This document shows, piece by piece, positions 35,400 to 44,108 of a stretch of 64,000 bases of DNA. The position numbers and the translations under genes were made by a program. This DNA is from Halorussus salinisoli (GTDB taxonomy: Archaea > Halobacteriota > Halobacteria > Halobacteriales > Haladaptataceae): positions 620,001 through 684,000 of the forward strand of contig SZNP01000001.1 in assembly GCA_005239435.1 (NCBI GenBank), given 5' to 3'. The stretch's first letter is position 1. The number at the start of each line of letters is the position of its first letter. Under the pieces are notes generated by a model. That model was not told the DNA's origin, made no database searches, and saw nothing but the letters and a program-made list of their open reading frames with translations.

Positions 35400-36060
35400 A
35401 ATAATTGCCAGGGGTGACTGACCATTTCCTATCCTGAAAACAAAATAGCAGCCTCAGTCGTCCGAAGTTGCTCGTCCGTATGTCAATATCCCTCATGTGT
35501 GAAGCTATGGAATTCTTCGCGTTGGAGTGTTGGCTATGTCGCACCGACGGAGACGAGTTCCCCCTTGTGGGTACTCCAGTCTGTGCGCTTCTCGTTGGTG
35601 TCTGTCTGCCGTAGCGGAGCGGTGCGGTAGGCCGCCGTTCGTATTTGAGACGTACTGACCGTACCCTAGACCCTACCTCGAGATCTGTACCAGCCTACTG
35701 TTCAAGAAACGTCCGCGAGGTACCGAGATCGGTGTGCTTCTTGTGCTTACAGACACACTGGAACAGGTTGCCATTCTGACCTGTATTCCCACTCGCCGTA
35801 CACTGGATACGCGTGCGTTTTCCACACTTCTAACTGCACCTCAAGGGTGATGTCGTACTCCTCGGCTGTATGGGCGAGGCAGTCAATAAACGAGCGAAAA
35901 GTAAAAAGTATGTTATGAACAAGTAGCTATTTGACCCAATAATCTGTAGACGTATTTCATATGTAAATAAACCAATAGTAGCCTGGTTACTGCATCGACT
36001 TACCTATTATATAATGGAGAGCCACATACGATCAGAGGGGAAGAAATGCCATATGTGGCT
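35400..36060. other. 660-base gap containing a degenerate tnpB fragment
   Basis: On the minus strand between about 35690 and 35910, pieces read FIDCLAHTAEEYDITLEVQL and, in other frames, ENGNLFQC-like and HKKHTDLGTSRTFLEQ sequence, reminiscent of the zinc-finger end of an IS1341-type TnpB. Several frameshifts and stops are present. The rest of the gap is AT-rich near the archaellin gene and shows no gene. Confidence 0.35.
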
Positions 36061-36074
36061 GTTCAGGACGACAA

Positions 36075-36704
36075 TTAGCGCAACGGGACGGTTGTCTTGT
36101 CCTCAAGTGACCGTGGGATAGTAATGTGAATTAATTGTGTTGTCCCAGATTGGAGAGTTATTTTGAGCTTTACGGCTGTGTTGGGGGTAAGTGGGCTGGT
36201 GGTAATGACGACACCAAAGCGGTCTGCAGACTGGGCCAGGACTGGGACCGTCGTCTTAGGGTCACGCAATGGTTCCACTCCGAATGTAGCCGCTTCGGTC
36301 GGGGAGCCGTTGGTATACGTGAGCGTGTACGTCTCGTTTGGCTGAGAGATGCGTACGATAGCCTCACTAAGATCAACCGCATCTGAAGTTGAACCCCGCT
36401 TGGTAACTATCTCAATCGAATTAACGGTAGCAGTACCTGAGCTATCGTTGACAATCCCGGTCACAGCGACTACAGAGACGCGGTTTGTCATCTGTTGGTT
36501 GACGTCATCGCTGGTGTCACCGGACTGTGTTTCGAGAACTCCTGTTATTTGAACTAGAACACCAACAGTCGTTGCAGCGACAAGTAATGCTGCAATAAAG
36601 AGAACGAGAGTCCCAATCCCGACCTGGCCTCGTGCAGTCGAACTAGAGGATCCGATAACCTCAAAGAACGTACGACACCGTAGAATAAATGTCCTAAATG
36701 ACAT
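36075..36704 (-). CDS. Pre-archaellin, long leader (209 aa)
   Basis: Residues about 25-55 read [27 protein letters not shown], the processing site and hydrophobic helix of archaellins cleaved by the prepilin-peptidase-like FlaK/PibD; TGVLETQSGDTSDDVNQQMT continues the archaellin N-domain. The head domain has the Asp/Thr-rich strands typical of haloarchaea and ends ITIPRSLEDK.TTVPL like an archaellin C-terminus. The leader of about 24 residues is longer than usual. No archaellum assembly genes (flaC-J) lie near, so it could also be an adhesion filament subunit. Confidence 0.75.
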   Translation of the reverse strand: MSFRTFILRCRTFFEVIGSSSSTARGQVGIGTLVLFIAALLVAATTVGVLVQITGVLETQSGDTSDDVNQQMTNRVSVVAVTGIVNDSSGTATVNSIEIVTKRGSTSDAVDLSEAIVRISQPNETYTLTYTNGSPTEAATFGVEPLRDPKTTVPVLAQSADRFGVVITTSPLTPNTAVKLKITLQSGTTQLIHITIPRSLEDKTTVPLR

Positions 36705-36733
36705 TTAAGAACCAGACTCAGAGAGATTGAGGT

Positions 36734-36949
36734 TCATTTGTTGGAGTTACACCGATTTGGATAACCGTAGACTAGTCTTTGACCGATGACCGTCGCGTCG
36801 TCATAAAGCCCATATTCGTAGTCCAATCGGAAGGTCAAGTATCGTTGATTCCTCCCGATTGCGCGGATAGCTCCGGTATTTGATTCCGATGGACGTTGTA
36901 TTAATAAGTGAGCTGCTCGCCAATTTCCCACGCATAGGCGTATAATCAA
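36734..36949 (-). CDS. Doubtful fragment near the archaellin gene
   Basis: An open frame of 71 codons reading IRAIGRNQRYLTFRLDYEYG, LYDDATVIGQRLVYGYPN at its end. It looks like the C-terminal piece of a secreted or pilin-like protein, with no credible start. Probably a remnant; listed because the sequence looks protein-like. Confidence 0.25.
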   Translation of the reverse strand: MIIRLCVGNWRAAHLLIQRPSESNTGAIRAIGRNQRYLTFRLDYEYGLYDDATVIGQRLVYGYPNRCNSNK

Positions 36950-37040
36950 ACTACGTGAACGTGAAACTATTGGTTCATTCCGTCATCCGCCAGCGTTACC
37001 GATTGCACTCCCGTCAAAATTGTAGTCTCTCATATTAGTC

Positions 37041-38726
37041 CTATCTATGTCGTCTAACAAGCAGTATAACAGTAAGGATAGCAAGCAGCGTACTTCGGAA
37101 CGTAAATCCAGGCACAGGACTGCTAGATTGTTCGGTCTGCTGTGTTATTGGCTGTTGAGTTAGTGCCTTCCGAGTTGTTTCCGAAGCTGAGTGTGATTTG
37201 GTGGTTTGGGTGGTTGTCAGAGTAGTCGTAGTGGTTGTCGACGTTGATTCCGTAGTTGATGCTGTCGTCGTGGGGGTTGTCGACGTGATAACGGCCGGGA
37301 CCGTTTTGTTATATGCTGGAACTGAAACTGATAGGTTTCCCCCGGGTGATGCTTCGCTAAGATCGAAATCGACGCTAAAATCGCCCGATTGAGTGACAAT
37401 GACGGTTTTGCTCTTTGAGAAGCTTGAGTGATCACCGTCGTAGTTTGCTTGCACTTCGAATTGTGATCCGGGCTCTAGTTTAGCCTCGCCGGTAATAGTT
37501 GCGTCCTCACTAAGTTTAATTTTCTCACCAGTATGATTAATCCGCACCTCCCATGCCCGCACGGCCTGATACGACTTGTCTTGATCGGGGAGTGTAATTA
37601 TAAATGTATCGCCACGCGTGACGTCACTAAAGTCAAAAGACGTCTTGAACGTCTGGTTCGACTGAACCGTCGCTTCTTTTGGCTTGATGAAAGGCGGAAC
37701 TCCATTGTATTTCGCGGTTATATTGATTGTCTCGCCTGGTAAGAACGTCGTTGACCCACGAATGGTTTCGGTGGAGTTAACAATAATAGGTGTTTTTGAG
37801 CGTTGAAGACCTACCTGTGGTTTGACTACAGTGAAATTTGTTATAACTGACTCCGGACGATCAACGAAGGGAGTGTCACCAATCACCGTCACATTAACGC
37901 GATAGGTAGAGTTAGCGTTAATTCCGTGCCGGCCAGTATTCACGAAGAAATACAAAGCATCGTCCTTTGGAACGCTTACGAACTTCTCAATGTCGGTTCC
38001 ACTAAACGTAGTGGGCTCAGTATTCATATCCGGGTTCTGCTCAACGAACGAAGCTGAGAACTTATCTGTCGCATTGCCAGATGCTCGAAGGAATCCTTCG
38101 CTGAACTTCGACGTGTTAACGCGGAACGCGACCCATCTACCCTTCGGAACCACCGTCTCGTTCTCCGGCGAGATGGGAATTGCATTCGAGAGCTCACTCG
38201 GGTGCTGGACCTCGTCGATTCCAGCAGCAGGAGAGGCCCACCGTTCAATATCACCGGTGAACCCAGTCTCACCACGGGGTTCAATAATGAACTTCCCGCG
38301 GGCGACCTCACGCCCATCTATTGTAATATTCATATCATATGTCGCTGGTACGAGAGGTTGGGCTAGTTCCTCTCTCCCTTTTATATCCAAGGTGCTACTA
38401 CCACTCACGATTTCCTCGACATCTGTCTCGTATGTATTGAGAGTTACCTCGGTTGAGCCGCTGATATTCATCTGGACCCAAAAACCCATCTCGGGGCCCC
38501 CGAGATTTAGAGTTGCTTGTGAGCCCGTAGAGGCGGAGATATTGATTGTATTCCCTCGTGTACCACGGACGACAGTCTGTGAAAAACTACTACTCTCGGC
38601 GTTGAGAGCCACCTCATTGGTCGTTTCTAGAGAAGAGACAGCCAGAACGGACGGTGATATCGTCGCAGAAATCACGAATAGAATGACAGTAAATATGAAA
38701 GTCCGTGAGTTGGTTGGTAAGTTCAT
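37041..38726 (-). CDS. PGF-CTERM surface protein (561 aa)
   Basis: The signal peptide is FIFTVILFVISATISPSVLA. The extracellular part has four or five beta-sandwich-like units with repeated ITxSG.(T/S)xLxPG-type stretches (ETIRGSTTFLPGETINI; DATITGEAKLEPGSQFEV). A Thr-rich linker (residues about 485-520) for O-glycosylation precedes a PGF-CTERM signal: SSPVPGF, a hydrophobic helix and the terminal RRHR. PGF-CTERM proteins are cut and lipid-anchored by archaeosortase A. Probably an S-layer-associated or adhesive surface protein. Confidence 0.75.
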   Translation of the reverse strand: MNLPTNSRTFIFTVILFVISATISPSVLAVSSLETTNEVALNAESSSFSQTVVRGTRGNTINISASTGSQATLNLGGPEMGFWVQMNISGSTEVTLNTYETDVEEIVSGSSTLDIKGREELAQPLVPATYDMNITIDGREVARGKFIIEPRGETGFTGDIERWASPAAGIDEVQHPSELSNAIPISPENETVVPKGRWVAFRVNTSKFSEGFLRASGNATDKFSASFVEQNPDMNTEPTTFSGTDIEKFVSVPKDDALYFFVNTGRHGINANSTYRVNVTVIGDTPFVDRPESVITNFTVVKPQVGLQRSKTPIIVNSTETIRGSTTFLPGETINITAKYNGVPPFIKPKEATVQSNQTFKTSFDFSDVTRGDTFIITLPDQDKSYQAVRAWEVRINHTGEKIKLSEDATITGEAKLEPGSQFEVQANYDGDHSSFSKSKTVIVTQSGDFSVDFDLSEASPGGNLSVSVPAYNKTVPAVITSTTPTTTASTTESTSTTTTTTLTTTQTTKSHSASETTRKALTQQPITQQTEQSSSPVPGFTFRSTLLAILTVILLVRRHR

Positions 38727-38861
38727 TTCTAACTATGTGTGGTTGGAAAGTGGAGATACATAAAACTGAGTATAACTATATTTTCCAACCCTTTTCTGAA
38801 CCCCTGAAGGGTAGAGACGTTGTATGCAAATTCCATGCTTTTTGTGCAATGGTTCATAGTC

Positions 38862-39401
38862 CTAATTCGTGAATTGATGATATCCGAGCCCCACGATCCC
38901 GGCAATTGAGAGGACGAGGGCTACAAGTGCGACTTCAGTACGGTCGATGGGACCACCAAGTCGCGTAGGCGGGTCTGTCCGGACTTCGATGGTTGCTATC
39001 TCCGAAGTATCGAACCGTTTATCTGTATCTGCTTCTGTGACCAATACCCGAAAGCCGTGCGTCCCCGGACTCGACCCATTTAGTGTCTGGGTGATTGTTT
39101 TGTTCTCGCCGGGTAGGAGTGTGTGCTCTCCGATTGGGAAGACGCCGGTCGTGTTGTTCGGTCCGGCTGTATTGAGTGTGACTAAAACCGTCGCCGGTTC
39201 GGAACCGGAGTTCTCAACCGTAACCAAGAGTTTCGCCTGCTCACCAGTAAGAAGCGTATTTTTCGTGACGGAAAAACCCTTAACGCAGACTTTCGCACTG
39301 TCGACGGTGCTACACGAGTCGTTAGCAGTAATCGCGGTTCCGGGGGCGACAAGAGTCGTAATACAGAGTAGAACGACGGCAATTGCATGCGAGACGTCCA
39401 T
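38862..39401 (-). CDS. Secreted CARDB-like protein with C-terminal anchor (179 aa)
   Basis: The signal peptide ends near APGTAIT. One Ig-like/CARDB domain follows: VCVKGFSVTKNTLLTGEQAK, LLVTVENSGSEPATVLVTL, GEHTLLPGENKTITQTL. A C-terminal helix (VALVALVLSIAGIVGLGYHQ) anchors it. Two cysteines lie close together at the mature N-terminus. It stands between the PGF-CTERM gene and the large archaellin on the same strand. Possibly part of the surface filament system; no direct evidence. Confidence 0.65.
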   Translation of the reverse strand: MDVSHAIAVVLLCITTLVAPGTAITANDSCSTVDSAKVCVKGFSVTKNTLLTGEQAKLLVTVENSGSEPATVLVTLNTAGPNNTTGVFPIGEHTLLPGENKTITQTLNGSSPGTHGFRVLVTEADTDKRFDTSEIATIEVRTDPPTRLGGPIDRTEVALVALVLSIAGIVGLGYHQFTN

Positions 39402-39514
39402 ACGAACTCTATCAGAATTGCCAGTACTAAAACTTATCCTTTCAGCATGTTATACTCACCCTATAATAATATATGAAAAACAAAATAAACAGCGTCGAAA
39501 GAGAGGAAAGCTGT

Positions 39515-40879
39515 CTACAGGTTGACCGCTTCCTTGTTCGCCAGCGAGTCCGGCACACGGAGCTGGACAACCTTCGTCGCGCCAGCCTGTGTCGTGATTT
39601 TCACTGTTGCCGTTGCACCTGCATCCAGCGTCCCGGGGTCGATAATGATTTTAAATCGATCGCCCGAGGAAAGGACAGGTTCCGTTCCGTCTTCGTCTTG
39701 AACTGCCTCAATGGTGAACTTACTATCTTCTTCTGGAGCATTACTACTGTACGTGAGACTATGACTTCCATCCGGGGCAGTCATCGAAATGACCGTCCCG
39801 CTAAGATCAATGTCTTCAGCACCTGCACCACGCATGACGAGTAGTTCAAGATTGTCGACCTTTCCGGAGGTTCCAGCGGTTTCAGCATCAACCAGGCCAA
39901 GAGTCTCCGTAGCGAACGTGTTACCGGATCCAATCTGGACTTCAGTACCGCCGTTCTTCAGAACGACATCTTCGTCAAACTGTAGGGCGTCAGTACCGCC
40001 TAAATCAACTTCGACAGAGTTCCCGTCAGGACCTGTAACCCGGTATGTGTTGTCGGTAAGATCACTGTCGTCATTGAGGACTTCGACAGTAAGCGTAGCT
40101 GACTCACCGTCAGTATCGACGGTAAAGGTATCACCATTACCGTCTTGGACCGTCACCGACGACACCTGAGTTTCAAGTGTAACATCGCCCTCGTCAAGGA
40201 CCCCGATTGTGCTGGTCCCGTCTCCGAGAGTGAGTTCGGACGTCTTCTCTTCCACAGTCTCGGTGTCAAGAGTCGAAGCGAGATGGACCGTCACATCAGT
40301 ACCCTGCCCATCAGGAATGGCGAGATCGAACCCATCGGTGCCAGCGGTAAGAGCTTCGCCACCATCTAGATCCACGGTGATAGTGGTTGATCCATCGGAC
40401 ACCGTATATGCGGATTCATTAATGGGGGTGAAGGTAAGGTCCTTAGATTCGCCGTCAGTAAAGGTGAATTGATTACCATTACCGTCACCGAGAGTGTTGT
40501 CCGACGAGTCAGCAGTCGTGTCAGTAACTGTAATGACCGTCTCGTCCAAGAAGTCCTCCGTGGTACCGCCACTTGAACCTTGGAAGGTAGCCAACAGGTG
40601 GGTCTCCTTTGTACTAGTCAGTCCACTTGTCACCTGTCCGGTCTTACTCACCACTTGCAGTTGGTTAGTGACCTGTGAACTTGCTTCTTCGCCAGTCTGT
40701 TGGGATTTGGACTGGAGGAATCCTGCCGTGTTGATGAGGACGCCCGCGGCGATAGCTGCCACGAGAACCATAGCGATGAACACGATCAGGGTGCCGATAC
40801 CCACTTGACCGCGGTCCCAGGTGTCTGGGATGCGGTCGCCGATCCGCTTGAACGGTTTTTTGAGTGTTTGCCGTATCAT
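39515..40879 (-). CDS. Large pre-archaellin with central insertion (about 454 aa)
   Basis: The N-terminus [20 protein letters not shown], then [21 protein letters not shown] is a textbook haloarchaeal archaellin processing site and helix. The C-terminus ([21 protein letters not shown]) is also typical. Between them the protein is more than twice the usual 200 residues: an Asp/Thr/Gly-rich insertion (about 95-340) with beta-repeat character ([19 protein letters not shown]). The leader of 24 or more residues is long, as in the smaller archaellin at 36075. An alternative start is 15 bases upstream. Confidence 0.78.
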   Translation of the reverse strand: MIRQTLKKPFKRIGDRIPDTWDRGQVGIGTLIVFIAMVLVAAIAAGVLINTAGFLQSKSQQTGEEASSQVTNQLQVVSKTGQVTSGLTSTKETHLLATFQGSSGGTTEDFLDETVITVTDTTADSSDNTLGDGNGNQFTFTDGESKDLTFTPINESAYTVSDGSTTITVDLDGGEALTAGTDGFDLAIPDGQGTDVTVHLASTLDTETVEEKTSELTLGDGTSTIGVLDEGDVTLETQVSSVTVQDGNGDTFTVDTDGESATLTVEVLNDDSDLTDNTYRVTGPDGNSVEVDLGGTDALQFDEDVVLKNGGTEVQIGSGNTFATETLGLVDAETAGTSGKVDNLELLVMRGAGAEDIDLSGTVISMTAPDGSHSLTYSSNAPEEDSKFTIEAVQDEDGTEPVLSSGDRFKIIIDPGTLDAGATATVKITTQAGATKVVQLRVPDSLANKEAVNL

Positions 40880-41077
40880 TGTTCTCACAAGCATCCCCGT
40901 CGGATGCTTGACTATCTCGCCCTTCAGACAGGAGGATTAAATAACCATCGGGCTAATATCAGACATGATAATCCGAACCCTTGATCATTTTATATATTAT
41001 AGAAGTAGCGCTAAAATAGGGGTTCTGGAGCCATTACGACCATCAATCCCGACATGATCTGTTTTGGGTTTAGTAGT

Positions 41078-42724
41078 CTAATATGTTATAAGATGGCGGC
41101 TACTGATGGTTCTGAATAATGTTGGTAGCGGCTGGTACTTCCGCCATTCCGGATTCCACACCTGTTTCGCTGAAATAGTAGAATACGGAGATGAGAGATT
41201 AAAGTCGAACTGCTGGTAGCAGTCCTGTTCTGCTGCTGGTTTTTGTGACTGTACTGTAATCAAGTATTCTGTTTGTGGTAACTGTCGCCGCGCGTGTGGC
41301 CGCGATCGAGAGTTCGATACGTCAATTTTCGGTTCTAGTTTAGACTGAAGCCAGGAGTACGTCTGTGGATTTAGGTGGTCCAGGCTCCCTGGTGGTCGTG
41401 TTCTAATCCCTCCGTCGGGAATTGACATCATACTCATCAGACCAAATTCTGTTATTTCCTCTTCAGCGTCAGGATTCAAGACCCGGGTTTGCGGAACGAA
41501 AGTTGTTGTGAGGTAGGTCTCGGCAATTGGAACTGATACCGACTGGCGGTCATCCTTGTGACCGGGAAGCAAAATACTTCCAGAAAAGGACTGATTGAGT
41601 TCTGATTGAGATGTTGGCTGTAGCATCACTTTCATTTCAAGTTGGCCAACCACTGGTTCATACTCAATTTGCAAACAATGTTTCAACACTGGTCGGACGA
41701 AGGCCTGCTTTGTTTCGTCTGGAAGTCGTGTCTGGGGCAATCGCTGGGGAACGACAGACCGTGTGAGTTTGATTGCGACGGAATCCCTAAGGGGGCGACC
41801 GTCTTCATTCGCGGCTTTCGAGAGAGGCGAGTTCCTTGTCTTTCTGCGCCTCTTCTTCGTCTGAGACTCCGCGCTGTCTGCGAATACGAATAGCACGATG
41901 AGCGTAATTGCGTACCCTCCAGCGAACCCGAGAGAATGCACTATAATGTTGGGAACGACACCTGCAGCAACGTTCGGTCGGGGGAACAAGAGTATGGTTA
42001 GCCCGGTAAGTGCAACCCAACTCCCGGCGATGAGACCGAGTGAACTGCCGTGACTCCGAAGCCAATTCCTTACCCCTAATGTCCGTCTATGGCTTCGGCT
42101 AGCCAAGTCGACGAGAAGCACAATACCGCCAAGCGCGATACTGGATCCAAGTAAGGATTTCACCCAAAGGAGCCCTGAAAGACCATGATACTCGAAGAGA
42201 GCTCCCAACAGGGACAGCACAACAATGACCGTCCCGATCAGCATTGACTGGACGCCATAGCGGTGTGCGAAGAATCCGGTCAAAAAACCGAACAGGAGGC
42301 CGGTGAACCCACCGACAACCCCGGAAAAGCCAAGTGAACTGCTCGCCGAAATTGTGGGCACGAAATACTTGAAGCCCAAATCGGTGGCGATCGCCAGCGG
42401 GATTGGAAAGGCGAATAGGACTACTACCACACAGAACCAAAAGCGCCGCCGGTCGCCCTGTGACACGGCCAGAAGCCATGCTGGGACAATGGCTATTATG
42501 TACCCGACGAGGTTTCCAAGAAGATGTGATGTCGTTCGATGAACAAAGGCGGACGTCCACATTGTTACGATAGAGGGGTGAGAGTGGTCTAGGATGTAGT
42601 TCGCACGTACGTGCGCGGGAATACCGAAATGAATCCCGGCTAAAGCGCCAGCAATACAGAGAAGACCAAAGAGATCACCGAGAAGTACAGATACCGAGCT
42701 ACCACGGGGAGTCCGAAATTGCAT
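41078..42724 (-). CDS. Rhomboid-family intramembrane protease with extra C-terminal domain
   Basis: 548 residues. About eight membrane helices occupy the first 290. Active-site features of rhomboids are visible: TSHLLGNLVGYI (H67, N71), LGFSGVVGGFTGLLFG (GxSG with S134 as nucleophile) and NIIVHSLGFAGGY (H263 as base). Rhomboids cut membrane-anchored proteins. The C-terminal 250 residues are soluble and unfamiliar, with Pro/Gln/Arg-rich parts. Surrounded by surface proteins, which may be its substrates. Confidence 0.78.
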   Translation of the reverse strand: MQFRTPRGSSVSVLLGDLFGLLCIAGALAGIHFGIPAHVRANYILDHSHPSIVTMWTSAFVHRTTSHLLGNLVGYIIAIVPAWLLAVSQGDRRRFWFCVVVVLFAFPIPLAIATDLGFKYFVPTISASSSLGFSGVVGGFTGLLFGFLTGFFAHRYGVQSMLIGTVIVVLSLLGALFEYHGLSGLLWVKSLLGSSIALGGIVLLVDLASRSHRRTLGVRNWLRSHGSSLGLIAGSWVALTGLTILLFPRPNVAAGVVPNIIVHSLGFAGGYAITLIVLFVFADSAESQTKKRRRKTRNSPLSKAANEDGRPLRDSVAIKLTRSVVPQRLPQTRLPDETKQAFVRPVLKHCLQIEYEPVVGQLEMKVMLQPTSQSELNQSFSGSILLPGHKDDRQSVSVPIAETYLTTTFVPQTRVLNPDAEEEITEFGLMSMMSIPDGGIRTRPPGSLDHLNPQTYSWLQSKLEPKIDVSNSRSRPHARRQLPQTEYLITVQSQKPAAEQDCYQQFDFNLSSPYSTISAKQVWNPEWRKYQPLPTLFRTISSRHLITY

Positions 42725-42868
42725 CGTTGGTCGTTAGAATGAGCCTTAGGTTGCACCTATTTAGAATTTGGTTTCGTGGACAGGTCGGAGGTCTGAAACA
42801 CGAGAAACTCCATTGACGTGCGTTGAGAGGCATAGATTTTAATGATTCGCCCACCAGTCAGATGGTAG

Positions 42869-43810
42869 ATGCCGCACCTGTCGGAGGAAGAACTGAGAGA
42901 GGAACTTCGATTGCTTGCGTGGCGGCTCCAGCGGATTCCGCGAACAAAGGACATGCAGACTATTGGCCGGTATTCGGCAGAAACATACCTTGACCGGTTT
43001 GGTGATTGGGGAACAGCACTTGAAGCTGCAGGGGTTGCCGACCGTCGAGAACCTAACCTCTCGCGGCCACGTCTCCAACGCCATCTACAAGAGTTAGGCG
43101 ACCGTCTTGGACGGACGCCAACTCGCACCGACCTTCGGGAGGAGGGCGACCTCTCTTCGTGGGTCTACATAGATAATTTCAAATCCTGGCGCGCAGTGCT
43201 TGAACGAGCGGGCTTCGATATTGTTCCGCGAACATCGCCCGCTGAAGCCACAGTAACACACAACCAACTTCGAACAATCCTCGCTGAGATTGCCGATGAA
43301 ATTGGCCGTACACCGTCACAGGACGAACTCGATAGATATGGTGACTATGCAAGCGATATTTATTGCGCAGCGTTTGGTTCATGGGATGATGCTCTTCAAC
43401 TCGCAGGCCTTACAGAGCACTCTCTCCACGGTGCCCCGACGTACTCAACCAGCGAGCTACTCAATCACCTCCGCGATCTAGCGACTCGTCTCGGGGAGAC
43501 ACCGACTGCCCGCGAAATGAACACCAACGGCGAACATGCAGTAGATACGTATCGCCATCGATTTGGAAGTTGGAATAATGCGTTGCAGAAAGCAGGGTTC
43601 ACATCGACGACATCAGCGTCGCTACCACCGGCAGATGATTTGCTCACTGAAATCCGACGGCTCAAAACGGAGTTTGGTCAACCGCCAACTCCCGCAAAGA
43701 TGCGCCAGCAGGGAAAATATACCCCGGAGTTGTATCTCAGTCGGTTCGATTCGTGGAACCGAGCTGTCGAGGAGGCGGGATACAATCCAGCTCACGCGTG
43801 GAATCGATAG
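42869..43810 (+). CDS. HNR-repeat protein with five repeats (313 aa)
   Basis: Built of five copies, about 55-60 residues each, of the homing-endonuclease-associated repeat: L..(L/I)..RLGRTPT..(E/D)(L/M)...G.YS...Y...FGSW..AL..AGF (for example LGETPTAREMNTNGEHAVDT, YRHRFGSWNNALQKAGF). These are small helical DNA-binding units found beside nuclease domains. No nuclease domain is present here. A likely site-specific DNA-binding protein of unknown target. A three-repeat relative lies at 47133-47684. Confidence 0.75.
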   Translation: MPHLSEEELREELRLLAWRLQRIPRTKDMQTIGRYSAETYLDRFGDWGTALEAAGVADRREPNLSRPRLQRHLQELGDRLGRTPTRTDLREEGDLSSWVYIDNFKSWRAVLERAGFDIVPRTSPAEATVTHNQLRTILAEIADEIGRTPSQDELDRYGDYASDIYCAAFGSWDDALQLAGLTEHSLHGAPTYSTSELLNHLRDLATRLGETPTAREMNTNGEHAVDTYRHRFGSWNNALQKAGFTSTTSASLPPADDLLTEIRRLKTEFGQPPTPAKMRQQGKYTPELYLSRFDSWNRAVEEAGYNPAHAWNR

Positions 43811-44108
43811 TGGATTAGAATCCCGGAACTGCGTTCCCTACTGAGCTACAGATCTGTTGTGCCCGCTGCGTTACCTCTTCAGGAAGTGGTCTTGCCGTCT
43901 TCATGGATAAAATGAAGTACCTTCGGGGGTGAGTCTCAGTTAATCAAATGGCGTTTGTCGCTGGAAGGCATCTATCAACCGGTCATCTCAAGCTAGAATT
44001 TGCGATACCCGGGCGTCCACCACTTAAAATCACATTTCCAGGCGATGGTTCGAGTTTGGAGGAAACAATGGATAATGAAATTATGAATACTACTGGAGTA
44101 GAGTACTG

